Origin: Aptenodytes patagonicus
Lineage: Eukaryota > Chordata > Aves > Sphenisciformes > Spheniscidae
NCBI RefSeq assembly: GCF_965638725.1
Contig: NC_134971.1
Span: forward strand, 253,001 to 317,000
Reading direction: 5' to 3'
Length of the DNA stretch: 64,000 nt
The notes beneath the pieces are model-generated. The model saw nothing but the letters and a program-made list of their open reading frames with translations, was not told the origin of the DNA and made no database searches. A program made the translations under genes and the position numbers. Below are positions 1 through 13,200 of the stretch, one piece after another (position 1 is the first letter of the stretch; the number at the start of each line of letters is the position of its first letter).

Positions 1-1278
1 CACCAGATGAGGCACCTCGAGCTGCTCCGAGCCAACTTAAATTCCGCTTCCTCACCCTTTCTGAACCAAACATGCTAAAGCCGTGGATTTGCTCTTTTTT
101 GGGGGGAAGCCAGGCTAGCAGGACCCTAAAGGATGCTGTCAGGAGGTGCCCAGACAGTGGGTAAGTGGCGGGCAAGGGGGAAGCGCAGGGATGCCTGTGG
201 CACACGGCGCCACGCCAGGGTTAAAACTGAGGGCGGCAGCGGGAGCCGGGATGCCTGGCGGGCTCAGGAGAGCACTCGAAATCAGGATCTGAGTGTTAAT
301 GAGCACAGCCGCTGGAGAGCTAAATGAGAAATGCCCCAGCCGTGCCATCTCAGCGTGCTGCTGTGGGGATGCCCTGCTGCCCGAAGGCGACGTTAGTCCG
401 CAGTAAGGGGTCTGGTGGTGGCTCAGCCAAGGAGGGGGCAAGCGAGCAAGCACGTGCAGTTAGTCCCGTTACCTCTTGTGCCTTGGGGTAGGAGCGGGCG
501 GCAGGAGAAGCTAAGGAGGCAGCTGCTGCTGGCAGGGGGCTCAGGGGCTTAGTTCCCTCCAACAGCTCATAAGGCTCTGAGATATGGAGGGTCTCCTGTT
601 GGAGGGTAAAGATCACGTAGGCAAGGTGGGCACAGGCAGCAAGGTGGCAGCAGGAGGAGCCCCATTGTGGGCAGGCGCAAGGGGGCTCTGCCATCCTGCC
701 CCTCTCTGCAGCAGCGGGTCAGGTGGTACCGCGGTCCCTGAGGGCATCGTGGCTCTGGCTCCCCATTCAGAGCCACGAGCAGGGCAACAGGGTGACCCAC
801 TAACACCTAAAAGCCTTTGGACATGATTGGAAGGGGTCCCCCGTACTGGCACCAAGACAGCCCCACGCTTGCTTCTCTGGCAAGGACGGGACCCCAGGCA
901 GTGCCTGCCCCGGGTGCTCCGCAGCCACGCTGAGCCCTTCCCTCATGGGTACTCGCAGCCCTCACCAAGCTGCCTGTTAAAAGCCTGGACTGCTGCGGGG
1001 CTCCTGCAGCACCCGAGCAGCCTGGCAGGTGAGATGCTGCTGCTTCCAAGCCTGGCTCTGTTGCGTTTCCCTCCCTCCCAACCTGGCAATGCTCTCTACA
1101 GCCCACGGAGAGGCTCTGAGCAGCCGGGAGCACCCGACTCCAACCAGAAGGTGCTTGGGAGCACAGGAGCCGCTGCAGAGCAGAGCTTGTGGTGCACCAG
1201 GCTTGTCCCTGCTGGAGACAGCGGCTCGGGGCGGCAGGAGAGCAGCCCTAGGGACCATACCCCCCTCTCCCCACTTAC
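1..1278. other. PHLDB1 intron, cut by window edge
   Basis: GC-rich sequence downstream of the exon ending at 1279. I searched the minus strand by eye for the next coiled-coil and linker exons of PHLDB1 and found none. No recognised repeat or RNA gene was seen. Confidence 0.6.
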
Positions 1279-4200
1279 CTCTCTGAGAGCTGAGGACATT
1301 TTGGGGAAGCTCCTGCCGCCTGTGACGAGCTGGTATCGCCTCTCCAGAGACACGAGCTTCTCCTTCTCCTGAGCGCGGGGTGACAGCGAGAGCAGAAGCA
1401 GCTGGTGGTTACTGGCACCCCGTGACCAGTCCCCCCCAAACTCACTCCAACTGTCAGCACCTCGGCAAGAGCCAGCACAATCTTGTCCCCTGCCTCAGGC
1501 ACCCCCAGGGTTGGGGAGCGCATGTCGACCCCCCGACCCCTGCATTACCTTCTGTAGGAGCTGCAGGATGCCGTTCCTCTCCCTGGCCAGGCGCTCGGCC
1601 TCCTGGGCACTCTGCAGCCGGATCTGGGCAGCCTGGGCGTCCAGGGCAGCCACCCGCTCCTGGGGAGCAGGCAGCGGGGATGAGCTGGCCGCCAGCGAGC
1701 CGTGGGGCTCAGCTGGACCTGCAGGGCGCAGCCCGGCCGTGCCGGACCCGGTGCCCCCCTCTCCCCTACCTTCCTGCGGGCGATGCTGCGGTGGCACTCG
1801 GCCCGGCTCTGCAGGAGCTGCTGGCCCCGCGCCTCGCGCTCCTCCTCGAGGCGGCTCTCCCGCTCCAGCTGCTGGAACTCCAGGTCCTCAAACAGCTTGG
1901 CCTCCATCTCCAGCGCCTCCGCCTCCTTCGGACACACAAGGGCACAGCGGATCACTCCCTCTGGATGGGCACCTCTGCATCCCGCAGGCAGGTCTCCCAC
2001 AGTGAAACCTCCTGCCGTGCCCCTACGTCCTGATGGTCCTGGCCGGGAACGGGAACCCATGGCAAAGCTTGTCCACGGTGCCCTGTGTGGACAGGCAGGC
2101 AGCTTTCCCTCCTGCTCGGCACCAGCAATGTGGGAGACACCGGCAACCTCTGCCCCGCTGGAGAAGGCGATGGAGGTACCGGGCACTGGCCAGGTCAGAG
2201 CCGTCACCCCCATGAGATGAGGAGCTTGCCACAGCCGGGGGCTTCACCCAGCCCTCGGAGACTAGCTGCCCATGTTGAACCGCATCCAGGCCGGTGTCGT
2301 ACACCATGTACACCATGCACTGATGTAACCACCAACACGCGGCCCTGCATCACCAAGCTGACAGGCGGAAGAGCCCCCACGGACGAGCACCGTGCCAGAC
2401 AAACGCCTGCGCGTCCTCCCAGCCTTCAAGCACCGACAGCACACGGTAGCACTCAGCTCAGGGTCTGCCGGTGCCGCCCCAGCAGCAATTGCACCGCACT
2501 CCCCGTGGGGATGCGTTTCACCCTGCTCTGGGAGCAGGGCAGCCGTTGCTATTGTGGCATGGCACAGCACCACCAACATGGTGGCTACCAAGGGCTCCCG
2601 TGCACCGGGACCTGCCTGCCACACGCCGGGACCCGCATCCAACATTGGGGTGCCTGCCCCAAGCAGGCTGCAGCGAGGCGCGTTTATCTGCACAGTGAGG
2701 GCCAGGCGGGCGCCAGCCACGGGCTGAGGAAGGTCAGCCACTACCGGAAAATACCAGATAATGGGAAAAAATGCTGCAGACCGGCGGTAATGTAAACCGA
2801 CAGCACAGTGTAAAGAAACGCTCGCGGGAAATAGCTGGAACCGGATACAGGAGGACCCGGCGGCCCCTGAGGCTCCCCAGCCTGCCCTCCTCTGCAGGGC
2901 AGGATCCATGCTCCTGCCCTGCCCGGTCCAGAGGAGCACGGTGGCTCCGCGGCGGGGGGCAGCCCCGTGCTCTGCCGAGCCAGCACTGCACCCCGGGCCC
3001 GGGCGAGCGGCAAGCTTACCAGGACAGCGGTGCCCGGTGCCAGCCGCCTCCAGCCCGGGTGCGATGCTCCCAGTGCGGCCCCGGCTGGTGGGGAAGAGCT
3101 GGCCTAAGCTGGAGCGGAGGGAGATGGGCCATGGTCCAGGAGGGGTGGGGGGGAGACACTGACCCTTCGCATCTGCTCCCGCAACTGCTCCCGCATTGAC
3201 TCGGGGCACTTATCAAGGTGGCTCTTCGACTCATGGTAAAGCGCCCGGAGTTGCTCTAGCTCCTTCCTTTCAGCATCAACCTTTGCCCTTTCCTGAATCA
3301 GGGGAGAACGAGACAGAACAAAAAAAAAAAAGAAAAGGAAAAGAAAAGGGGGGGGGGGGGGGGGAAGAGAAAACACACCTCAAATCCACGCCATGCAGAA
3401 GCTGCAGAGTTAGAGAGGGGCTCAGCTGGAAAAAGAGGGGGCTCGCGGAGAGGAGCATCATGGCATCTACAGAGGGGTCGAGAGAGCAACAGCCATGGGG
3501 ACCCAGGCTGGGTGGTGTTAGAGGGGTTACGGCCAGCCCTCGACCTCAGCCTTGCGTTTCCATGCCGAAAGCCCACTTACGGGCAGCGAAAAGATTGATG
3601 CTCACAGCACGGATAAAGTCATCCCGATCCTGCAAGCAGCTGCACCATGCGCGCTTTCTGAACAACTGCTAACTAGCTTTGTTAATTGATGCTCACCATC
3701 GGGGACGCTGCCAATTAAGCACAGCAGGTCCTGTACGCAGGCTGAGGAACCACGGACCACCCCTCTCCATCAGAATGAGAGGGCTGCCTGCGGGATGGCA
3801 GTGAAAACGGGAGACTGAGGTCCAACCCTGCTGCCGCAGCTGCTCAGGGTGCGCTGAGTTACTGTCGGGAGCAGACACTTGCTCCTGGCCCCAGGAGGAG
3901 GGGGAAGCGTCCCCAACCCTCCCTCCCACAGCCGCAGGAGCAGCACAACGGAGGCCAGCGACATGGGGCTGGTGTAGGGGATCGCCTCCCGCAGCTCTGG
4001 CAGCCCCAGACAGGGGCTAGGCGTTGGGAAACACACGCTGCAAGAAACCCCGCTCCATGCTGCGGCAGCGCAGAGACGCGGGGATCCATGCAAAGGGACA
4101 CGGGGGGACACGCCGGGGGGAGACAGGGCTGGCACAGATGGGCGCCCCAGGACAGGGGCTGCAGCGTTCCCAGGGGGCTCCCAGGCATGCAGAGATGTCA

Positions 4201-7200
4201 GAGGTGACGGCAGACTTCAGAGCAGGCACCGTTAGTGCAATTAGTGCAGGCTAGTTAGGAAAGCGGGTGGTTAGGTCAGCAGAGAGGTTGGGAGGGGGAT
4301 TTCCCTGTGTTCCTCTCCTGGCTCTGCACGAGGCTGCCCCTGGCTAGAGAAGATGCCTGCAAAGGGCTGGAAGACCAAAACCAGAACAAAAACCCCAAAC
4401 GCCGTCGGGGCACGGCTGGAAGGCGCAGATGGCACGGGCCTGGCCACAGGCAACCAAACAGCCTGGGCACCTCTAGCCACGGGGCTGGCCAGACCCCCAG
4501 GGATGCTGGCGCTGCATCATGGTGGCACAGAGCCACCGGCGGGACCTGGGCATAGGCTGCATGGGGATGCTGGCCAGAGGCAGCCAGGAGTCAGGTCCTG
4601 GCAGCTCTCCCGCCGTGGAGCATCTCACCCAGGGCCATGCCACGCTGCCCGCAAGGCTGCGGAATGGCCGGCAACCAGCAGCCAGGACAAGCGTGCCACG
4701 CACGCAGCAGCACGGTGCCTTCGGGCATGGCTGGCAGATCACGGCAGCAACTGCACCAAAGACAACTCCAGGGGAAGGGGGCCAGGATCCCCCTCCTCAG
4801 CCACCGAGCCGAGTGAAACACCCACAGCGATTTCCCAGCCACCTCCAGCAAGCTGAATGCTACAGTGGTGGCCGCCATCACGCGTGAAGACGCCCCGACA
4901 GGCAGCAGACCCGGGGGGACTTGCTGCAAGACACAGCCCCCCCAGCAAGGGCAGGGAGCGCCAAGGCCCCCACCCCGGGGTCAGTGCTGCCCGCTGCAGG
5001 CAGCAGCCGTCTGGGAAAGCCCTGCAGCACAGAGCCTCCCCGCAAGACCCCGCCGGTGCAACGGACGGCGGCCAAAACGCATCCCAAAGCATCAGCCCTG
5101 CCCTCCTCCAGCAGGGCTGTAGGACCAGTCCCAGGCAGACAGACAGACAGACCAACCCCCCCCACAACGCGAACCCAGAGGGGATGCTCCTCGATGCCTC
5201 TGCAGAGCTCGGGGACAGGAGAATGTGTCCCCAGGAGAACGCCGCAGCACAGGGCACTGCGGCACCAGCTGCAAGCACTGGGGTGGGCATGGCACAGCCC
5301 ACAGTGGGGGATCCCTGCCCCGGGACTCACCTTGTCCCGCTCCTTCCGGATGCTGGCGTCCAGGCTGGAGAGCTTCTCCTGCAGCTGCTGCACCGCCTCC
5401 TGCTCCTGCCGCAGCCGCGCCGCCTCCGACTCCCGCTCGCCCTGCAGCAGCGCCCGCTCCATCTCCGCCTGGACAGGCACGGCTGTGTCAGGGTGGCTGC
5501 CCCGCCTGGATCCGGCTCATGCCCACAGGATCGGGCGCTGGCTGGTGAGGGCAGCGAGCCACGGGGGACCCAGCGGGGCACCCCGTCCCCTCACCTCTCG
5601 CGATGTCTCCTGCAGCTGCTGCTCCAGCTCCTTGACGTGGCCCTTCAGCTGGTCCAGGCGGCCAAGCACACTGGCGCGCTCCTCCTCCAGCCGCTGTGCC
5701 TCCTTGGCCCGGGGGCCTGCCAGCTCCTCGTGCTGCAGAGAGGGCAGGTTGGCATGGCACAGCACGGCACAGCACGGCATGGCACGGCACGGCATGGCCA
5801 TCCCCTCACCTCATGGTGGGTGCTCTCAGTGCTGCTGCACTCCTCCTTCAGGTTCTCCTCATCCGACCTCTCCAGGCTCTCCCTCTGTTGCAGCTCCTTG
5901 GAGGCATGGCCCAGAGTCATGGCACCCCTGGGCACCCGCTGGCCAGCATCCGCATCACCAGCCAGGAGCCGGTGCACGTCGGCCGGCTCAGTGCCATCCG
6001 TTTTGGTGTACTCGGCACAGAGGTTCAGGATGGTCTCCAGGCGCTGCCGCTCCTGCCGGGAAGAATGGTCAGCGCAGCACCCACCCCAGCACGCACTGCC
6101 GCCAGAGCCCGCAGGACCCCATGCTGATGGCAAGCACTGGGATGCGGGCCTGCTCCTTGCCCTGCCGGCACGCTGGGACGGGCTGGGGACATTGCAAAGC
6201 CCGACGCAGCCTGCCCCGACCCCACGCCAGAGCCAGGCACGCGACGTGCCGGGAGCTGGAGACAGACTAATTTCAGGCAGCAGTGCCGGCCGCCAAGCAC
6301 CTCTGCTATTTCCAGACAGTGACTCAGGCCGCCCGCGCCGGGCGTGAGTCAGGGCTGAGCAAACAGGGCTCCGGCAGCACGGCCCCCAGGACCGGCAGAT
6401 GCATGGGGCAAACCCCACCCAGGCAGCTGCTGGCTCTATAAAAACTCCGTCCACCCTAAATATAGACACAGTGCCCACAAAGCCACAGCACCGTCGCTGG
6501 CAGACGTGGCCCTGGCGGGGCTGGACGAGACGTGGACGGTTTTGCAAAGCTGGGGGCACCACAATTTCAGCCGGCAGCCCTGCAGAGCCGTGCCGACCCC
6601 ATGGGTTTCCCCGGGCTGCTGCAAGCCAGGGGCTTTGTGCTCCCAGAGAGCTGCCATGCACCGACAGCTGCTCCTGGCCGTAATCCCCCCCAGATAAGCC
6701 GGCAGCCTGGCAGCTGCAGCAAATCCCCGAGAGCCAAGGGCTGGGTTTTAAAGCAGCAAAATCTGAAAGGCGTTTGCAAAGAGGGTGTCCCATGCTCAAA
6801 CATGGGCCCACGCCCCCCCCCCCCTCTCCCCAGCCCCAGGTCTCACCAGGCGCTCCATCTCCTGCTCCCGCACCCGCTCCTGCCGCTGCCGCCGGTGGTA
6901 CTCCAGCAGCTCGTCCTCGTTGTCGCTGATCTCGGTGATGCTGTTCTTGCGCTCCCGCGGTCCTGTCGGTGGCCGCGGGTCCCCCGAGGTCTTTCTGGGG
7001 GCACGGGGGCTCTGCCGGGGCGAGGGCATGGCTGGGGAGCCCAGCCCGTATGCTGGGCTTAGGCAGGTGCTGAAGCTGGGGCGGCGCGGGGCAGTCTCTG
7101 CCAGCAGCGGGGGCGAGGGGCTCCCAGCGCCCCTTGGCTCCTCTGGGCCCTTGCGCCTGGCACGGGGGCTGCCGGGCACCTCCCTGCCCAGCCGGGGCTG

Positions 7201-10200
7201 CGGGGAGGAGGCGTCGGGGGCTGCCCGGGGGCTGGCGGCCCGGCGCGACAAGGAGGGGCTCAGGGGGGGCAGCTCCCGCATGCTCTCCATGTTCCTCCGG
7301 GCTGCCCGCGGGCTCTCAGGGGGCTGCAGCCGGGCCTCCAGGACTGCCCTGCCAGCCGGCTGCCGGCTGGGGGCCGGGGGGTCCCGTGGTTCCCGGAAGG
7401 GGCTGGGGGGCCGCTCCTGCAAGGCTGCCCGTGGCCGCGGCGCTGCCCTGGGGGTCAGCCGGGGACTGCCTGCCCGGTGGTCCTCGAGCCTCTCAGCCGG
7501 CCAAGGCTCGCCGGGACACCCACTGGGTGGGGGAGGCGGGCACTGGGTGGGTGGCTGCAATGCGTGGTTGTAGCTGGAGGAGCGGAGCGGGACAAGGGGG
7601 GGCACGGCTGGACCCTGCTCCTGGCTGCTGGGCGAGGGGCTAGTGTAGCCGCCGCTGCTGGCTGGGGAGGAGAGGGGGGAGAAGGGGGGGGAGGTGTTCT
7701 CGTAGCTGGAGCCCCCCGAGGTGGCCCCGGGGCTGGGTGGGGGGGACAGGAGGCAACGCCCACCCCCGTTCACCACTGGGGAGAGGGGGGACCGGCCATG
7801 GGCAGGTGGCTTCTTGCCGCCGGGGGACGCTGGCTCCTCCAGCACCAGCGAGTCCATGATGTCCTGCAGGTCCTTCTCGATGGAGCTGACGAGGGAGCTA
7901 TGGCTGGGACACCCGCGCTCAGCCGGCTGGCGGCCACCGTTCACCAGGGCCTCAGGCTCTGCGGGGAGACACAGGAGCAGGCGTCAGCGTGGCGGGTGCC
8001 CCCCACAGCCCCTACCCAGGCTGGGGTCCCACGGAACAGCCCTGCATCACCCTTCCACCAGCCCTGCAGAGCCAGCGCCGGGTCGCAGCTCCTCTCCTCC
8101 TCACCCTGAGCTGCCTGTGTGCCGCTGCCACCGTTTCCCATGCCGGCTGGGGAGCCAGGCCAGGGAGGAGGCCGGCATCCTGCTGGCCCCCATCACCAGG
8201 GAGACAGAAACCCGATAGCGCAGCCCAGCCGCCTGCTCCCGACATCCCTGGGCTGCCAGCAGCTCCCAGCCCCACTCCCTGGGGAGCAGCTGCCCACAGC
8301 AGCCACCGGCACCCACCACTCATCCCCAGCACGTCCCCGCCGCTGCCCCCGGGGGCAGAGATGCAACAGCCAAAAGCCACCGAGCGCAGACCTGCGGCGC
8401 GTCCGGACCCACCGCCACGTCGCCCGCAGCCTCCCCGCGCCCCTGGCTGGGGTGCCCCCTGCCCGGGCTGCCCCATCCACCCGGCGCAGCACCGATGTGC
8501 CTGTCACTCAGGGGACGAGCTAATAGTGGCAGGCGCAGAGCCTGGCCAGGACGGCGTGCCAGCCAGGCTGCGTCACCCCCTGGCACCCAGCGGCTCCCCC
8601 GTGGCAGCCGGCAGCGCCTCCGCGCCCAGAGAGATGTGGAGCAGCCTGCCCGTGTGATCTCGTCTGGTCCCGTGGGGCAGAGAGGGACCACATGGGGACC
8701 ACGCGGGCAGCAGCCGCGGGATGCTCCACAGTTGCAGGATGCTCTGCGGCCACGACACCTCCCCACGTCCCTCCTCTCGTTCCCCAGCTGCGGGGAGCGC
8801 TGCCTTCCCGGCACACACGTGGCATGAGGAGGCTGCCAAGCTCCTCTCCCCGTGCCAGGGCGTGCCGGTCGGGGCAGGGAGAAGGGCTGCCCGCCCACAG
8901 GCTGCTGCCGCGGGTTCGGACATCCCCGGGAGCCGGGCACGGCGCCGGACCTGGGCGCAAGCGCTTGTCCCATCAGCCCCGCAGACAGGCAGACACAGCA
9001 AGATAAGCAGCTGGCGAGATGGAGGACTGCAGCCGGGGAAACGGCCTTCGCAGCCTCCGCATGACCACCCCAGCACGTAAACACCAGTTCCAAGGCAGCC
9101 GGGGGGGAGTCCCGCACACCCTGCATCCCCGGCATGGGCTGACGAGTGATGGCTCTGCCACAGCCAGGCTGCGCAGAGGCGGGAGCCATGCCTCACTGCC
9201 CTCACAGTTACCCTCTTCCAAGGTGATATTAATCATTAACTAACACCAGCACAGCTGCCGTGCCGAGTCAACGGCCGGCACATCCGTGGCTGGGCACGAG
9301 CCCCGCTCCCTAGTGCGGCAGCCCAGGCAGGATGGGGCTGGGAGAGCATTGTGTGCCGGGAAGGCTGGCGGCGCAGGACAGGGAGTGCCCCGGCGTCCGC
9401 ACCGCCCTGTCTGGGATGAGGTGGGGTCACCTACTTGCTGACAGTCCGTAGAGAGCCGCTGGGCTCCTGCCCCCCGCTGGGATCATGCTCTTCATCCACT
9501 TGGCCTCGGCAGGGTGGTTGAAGCGGAGGAAGGTGGCCTGGCCCAAGCAGATGGTGCACCCTGGGGAGAGAAGGGAGAGGGCTCAGCCACCGGCCGGCCG
9601 GCCACACCAGAGCGGTGCCGGAGAGAGGCGAGGCAGGAGCTGGCGCAGGCAGGCAGCCAGGCGCTGCCTGGCCCTACGACGCGTCCCCAGGAGGGGAGCA
9701 GGCTCCTGCCGTCAGCAGAGGCTTAGGGGGAGGCTGAAATCCAGGTCACTCCCCGGCAGCTGTAGGCAGCGCGTCGCAGGCGCAGGCACAGCTGGGGTCC
9801 CCGGCGGGGGCTGCACTGCCGCGGGGGAGCTGGCGGCACTCCAGGGCCTGCGCGGCTGCCAGCTGCAGACAAGACAGCTCCTGTCCCCGGCCGCAAAGCG
9901 CCTCTTCTTGGCCCAAAGCGGCAGCCCTCTCGGGGGAAGGCTGCCGAGCGACCGCCGGGGAGGAAGGCGGCTTGGGAAGGGGAGCAGGGCCGCATGCTGC
10001 CTGCTCCCCTGCTGCCTGCTCCCCCACTGCCCGCGGTGCCGGGGAGCCGCACGCCGGCAGTGGGGAGCGGCGGGCGGCTGGAAGGCTCCGTGCTGCAGAC
10101 ACACCCCGCTTTGAAGCGCCTGCCAGGGCCCCGGGGAGAGGCTCGCTCTGCACTGACAGCCGCAGCCGAAAATCCCTCGCCGGAGGGGATGCGTTTTTTG

Positions 10201-13200
10201 GAGCAGCCGGCAGCCCAGGCTCACGGCAAGGCTAATGAGAGGCCGTACAGATGAACGCCATTGCCGCCGTGGGGGCCTGGCTTCCTTGTCCAAGCGCCGG
10301 GGAGGGAAGGAGTCGTGCTCCCTGGCAGGAGCTGCCGCAGCACCCCAGCTCAGCGAGAGCATCCTGCCTGCCAGGCAGCGATGCCTGCGCCCGGCCCCGC
10401 AATGGCTCCTCCAGCCCAGCCGCCCCCCTGGCTAGGGGCATCACCGACCTGTGCCTTCCCTGCGTGCCGGGCCCCGGCGGAGCCGTTTATCACCCCGGCA
10501 ATGCGAGGTACTCCCAGCCCACGCCCCGAGCATCGGCCTCGCAGCCCCATGGCTCGTCCCGCTGTGGCCGGGCACAGACGCTGACCCTGCCCTGCGGCAT
10601 CCCTGCCTGCGGCCACCCAGGCAGGAGAACCGGGGTCTCGGCTGATCCCTGCCTGCACCCCCCGGCAGACCACGGCTCTCGCCACCCACCGTGGGAACGG
10701 CGGGACACGGCAGGACCCCGCGGTCCGTCGCGCCCCTTCTCCGGCGGCCACGTGGCTCCCATTGTCCCCCAAGGGGACGCCCGCGGCGGCGCCCACGCGG
10801 GTGGGGTCCCCCCTCCCCGGGGAGAGGCAGGGGAAGGCGCAGGGGGGCTGCAGCGCAGCCGCTCGGGGGGGGCGGGGGGGAAAGGGGCTTTGCAACCCGC
10901 GGAGGGACGAGAGCGCTCCCCCCCACCTGCCCCCGGCGCGGACACGCGTGGCCCCCCCCCCGCGCCGCGCCGCACTCACCGCGCCGCCGCCGCCGCCGCC
11001 CGGGCAGCGCCGCGCACCGCCCCCGGGGAGGGGCGGCGGGCGGGCGGGGACGGCGGGGGCCGGGCTTCACTCTGCCCCGCCGCCCGGGCGGAGGGTCCTC
11101 CCCGGGAACCGGGGCAGGGACGGAAAACGTGACACGGGCCGTGCGGGGAGAGGGGACGCCGTGGGGAGGGACCCACGGCTCTGCCCACGCTCCTCCGGGA
11201 GCGGCCGGCGCGAGGCGGGGGGGGGACACACAGCAGGGTCCAAGCCCCTCCGGCCACGCAAGCACAGCGGCGGGTCCCCGGCAGCGATGCCCCGGGACAG
11301 CCGAGTTGTTTTCTTCCTTCATCTCCCCTTCCCAAACCTGGCTCAGCATCTCTGCTGTTGTCTGGGAAGCGGGTGCGACGGCGGGGACCAAACCCTGCCT
11401 GGCACCGCCCAGCCGGAGTTGCTTTCTCCCTCCCAATCTCACACGCAGCACAGCCCCGGGACGTGCGGCAAAGCCAATTCCCAAACGGTGCCAGCATCCA
11501 GCACATCCCCACCCCAGGGCAAAGAGGCAGGAGCATCACAGCTAGGATGCGCAATTGCAGGATGAATCCATAAACACCCCGATACCCGATGGCACAAGTT
11601 CGCCTGCGAACATCGGGTCCTGCTCCGGATGTTCGACCACCCCTACCTTGGGTGAGGCGTGTGGGCCGCCGGAGCGGCACGCCGTCGATGGCGCAGGCAT
11701 TGCCGCAGGGGTGCAGGGTGAGCGTCCCCCGCACGTTCTCGATGTAGCAGTGCTGAGGCGCCAGCCCGGGGCCCTGCAGGACGATGTCCCTTGCGGCCGT
11801 GCCGATGGTGGTCCTCCCTGCCGGCAGAGAGGGCGGCTCAGCGTCCCTGCTGCCGGCGTGCCCGCGGGGACCCCTGGGCAGCCGGCACTCACCTTCCTCC
11901 AGGGGCAGGAGCGTGACAGCGGTGCTGAGCCGGCCGCTGCCCAGGCTCACCAAGTGCGGCTTCTCCGTTTGCACCTTCAGCCCCTTGCCCGTGTCGATCA
12001 GGTCCAGGGGGCTGTTCTGCAGGAGGAGAGGGGAGGGATGCTCACAGCTCCCGCGGCTGCAGCCCACTCCCCTGCGCTGCCCACCTGGCTCGGGCTGCTC
12101 GGAAACAGCTGCGCACGCAGGCAGGGAGCGATGCCCAGGCACAGCCGTGCACAGGCAGGACAGTCCGGCAGCAGGACGCAGGAGCTGAGGGCTCCTTCCT
12201 GCCCATGCTGCCCGCCCGGGGGAGCAGAGATGAGCCTTTGTGGGAGCAGGAGAAGATCCCCGGGGCTTGAGCTGCATCTAAGAGGATCTGAGCTGCCAGC
12301 CACTTAGCTCAATTGGCTTTGCCACCGATCCCATAATAGGATTGGGGCGAGGAGAGGCCAGAGGGCAGTGCCGGCTACCTGTGGCAGGGCTGGCTGCGGA
12401 GGAGAAGGGCTCCAGGGTGGATCCCCGTGCTCCCACAGGGCAGAGGTGCCACAGCCCCACGCGCTCACCTGGATGATGGTCTGGACTCTGCGGGTCGGGC
12501 TGGCGGGGATCCTGCCGGGTGCCTCCATGGTGCCCGCTTGGAGACGCCGGGTGCTCTCAGGCACAGGCTGCTGCCAAGAGAAACAGAGGACATCAGCACA
12601 GGTGACCGCGCTGGGCACGGCTCTGCCGTATTCCTCCCACACATCCCTGCCGGCAGCCCACACATCTGGCAGCCTGAGCACGAGCCTCGCAAACCCTACC
12701 CTACCCCAAACCGGCGTTTGCCAGCAAGGCAATTCCCCTCCTGAGCTCCGGTCTCCAGCCCCGCAGCAGCTGCCTGAGGCCAGCGAGCATCCCCGCCTGG
12801 CGAGGCACATGCCCCCATCTGCCCAGGGATACCCACACACGCGCCAAGCAGGACAGCACGGGACACGGCGCCGGAAGGAGCCGGCACGCTGGCTCAGCTT
12901 TGGGGAGGTGGTGCAGGAAACACATGCCCTAAACACTGAGAATGATGGGCAGCCAGACCCCGATGGCCACTGGTGGACAAGGACATGCAAGTACAGCATC
13001 CAGCTGTCCCCAGCAACATCTGCCTGCCCATGCGCGGCCTGCCCCAGCACACCCACACATGCCATGAGTGCCCGTCCCCGGCACCTGGGCACACACCTTT
13101 GCTCCTGCACAGCCGGGCAGCAGCAACACTTTGGGGTGCACAAGCCCAGCTGAGCGTGCCACGTCCCTGCCTGTGCCCCATGCGCCCACACCAGGCTGGC

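Noticed and set aside
3163-3376. Independent small gene encoding a KCPESMREQLREQMRR peptide
   Set aside because: Length, phase and sequence show it is a PHLDB1 coiled-coil exon.
4857-6347. 496-codon open frame on the plus strand, opposite PHLDB1 exons
   Set aside because: It is the complement of real PHLDB1 coiled-coil exons and GC-rich introns. Its composition is low-complexity and it matches no family.
10441-12277. Long minus-strand open frames through the PHLDB1 FHA introns
   Set aside because: They read through real splice sites. Only the FHA segments inside them are family sequence.
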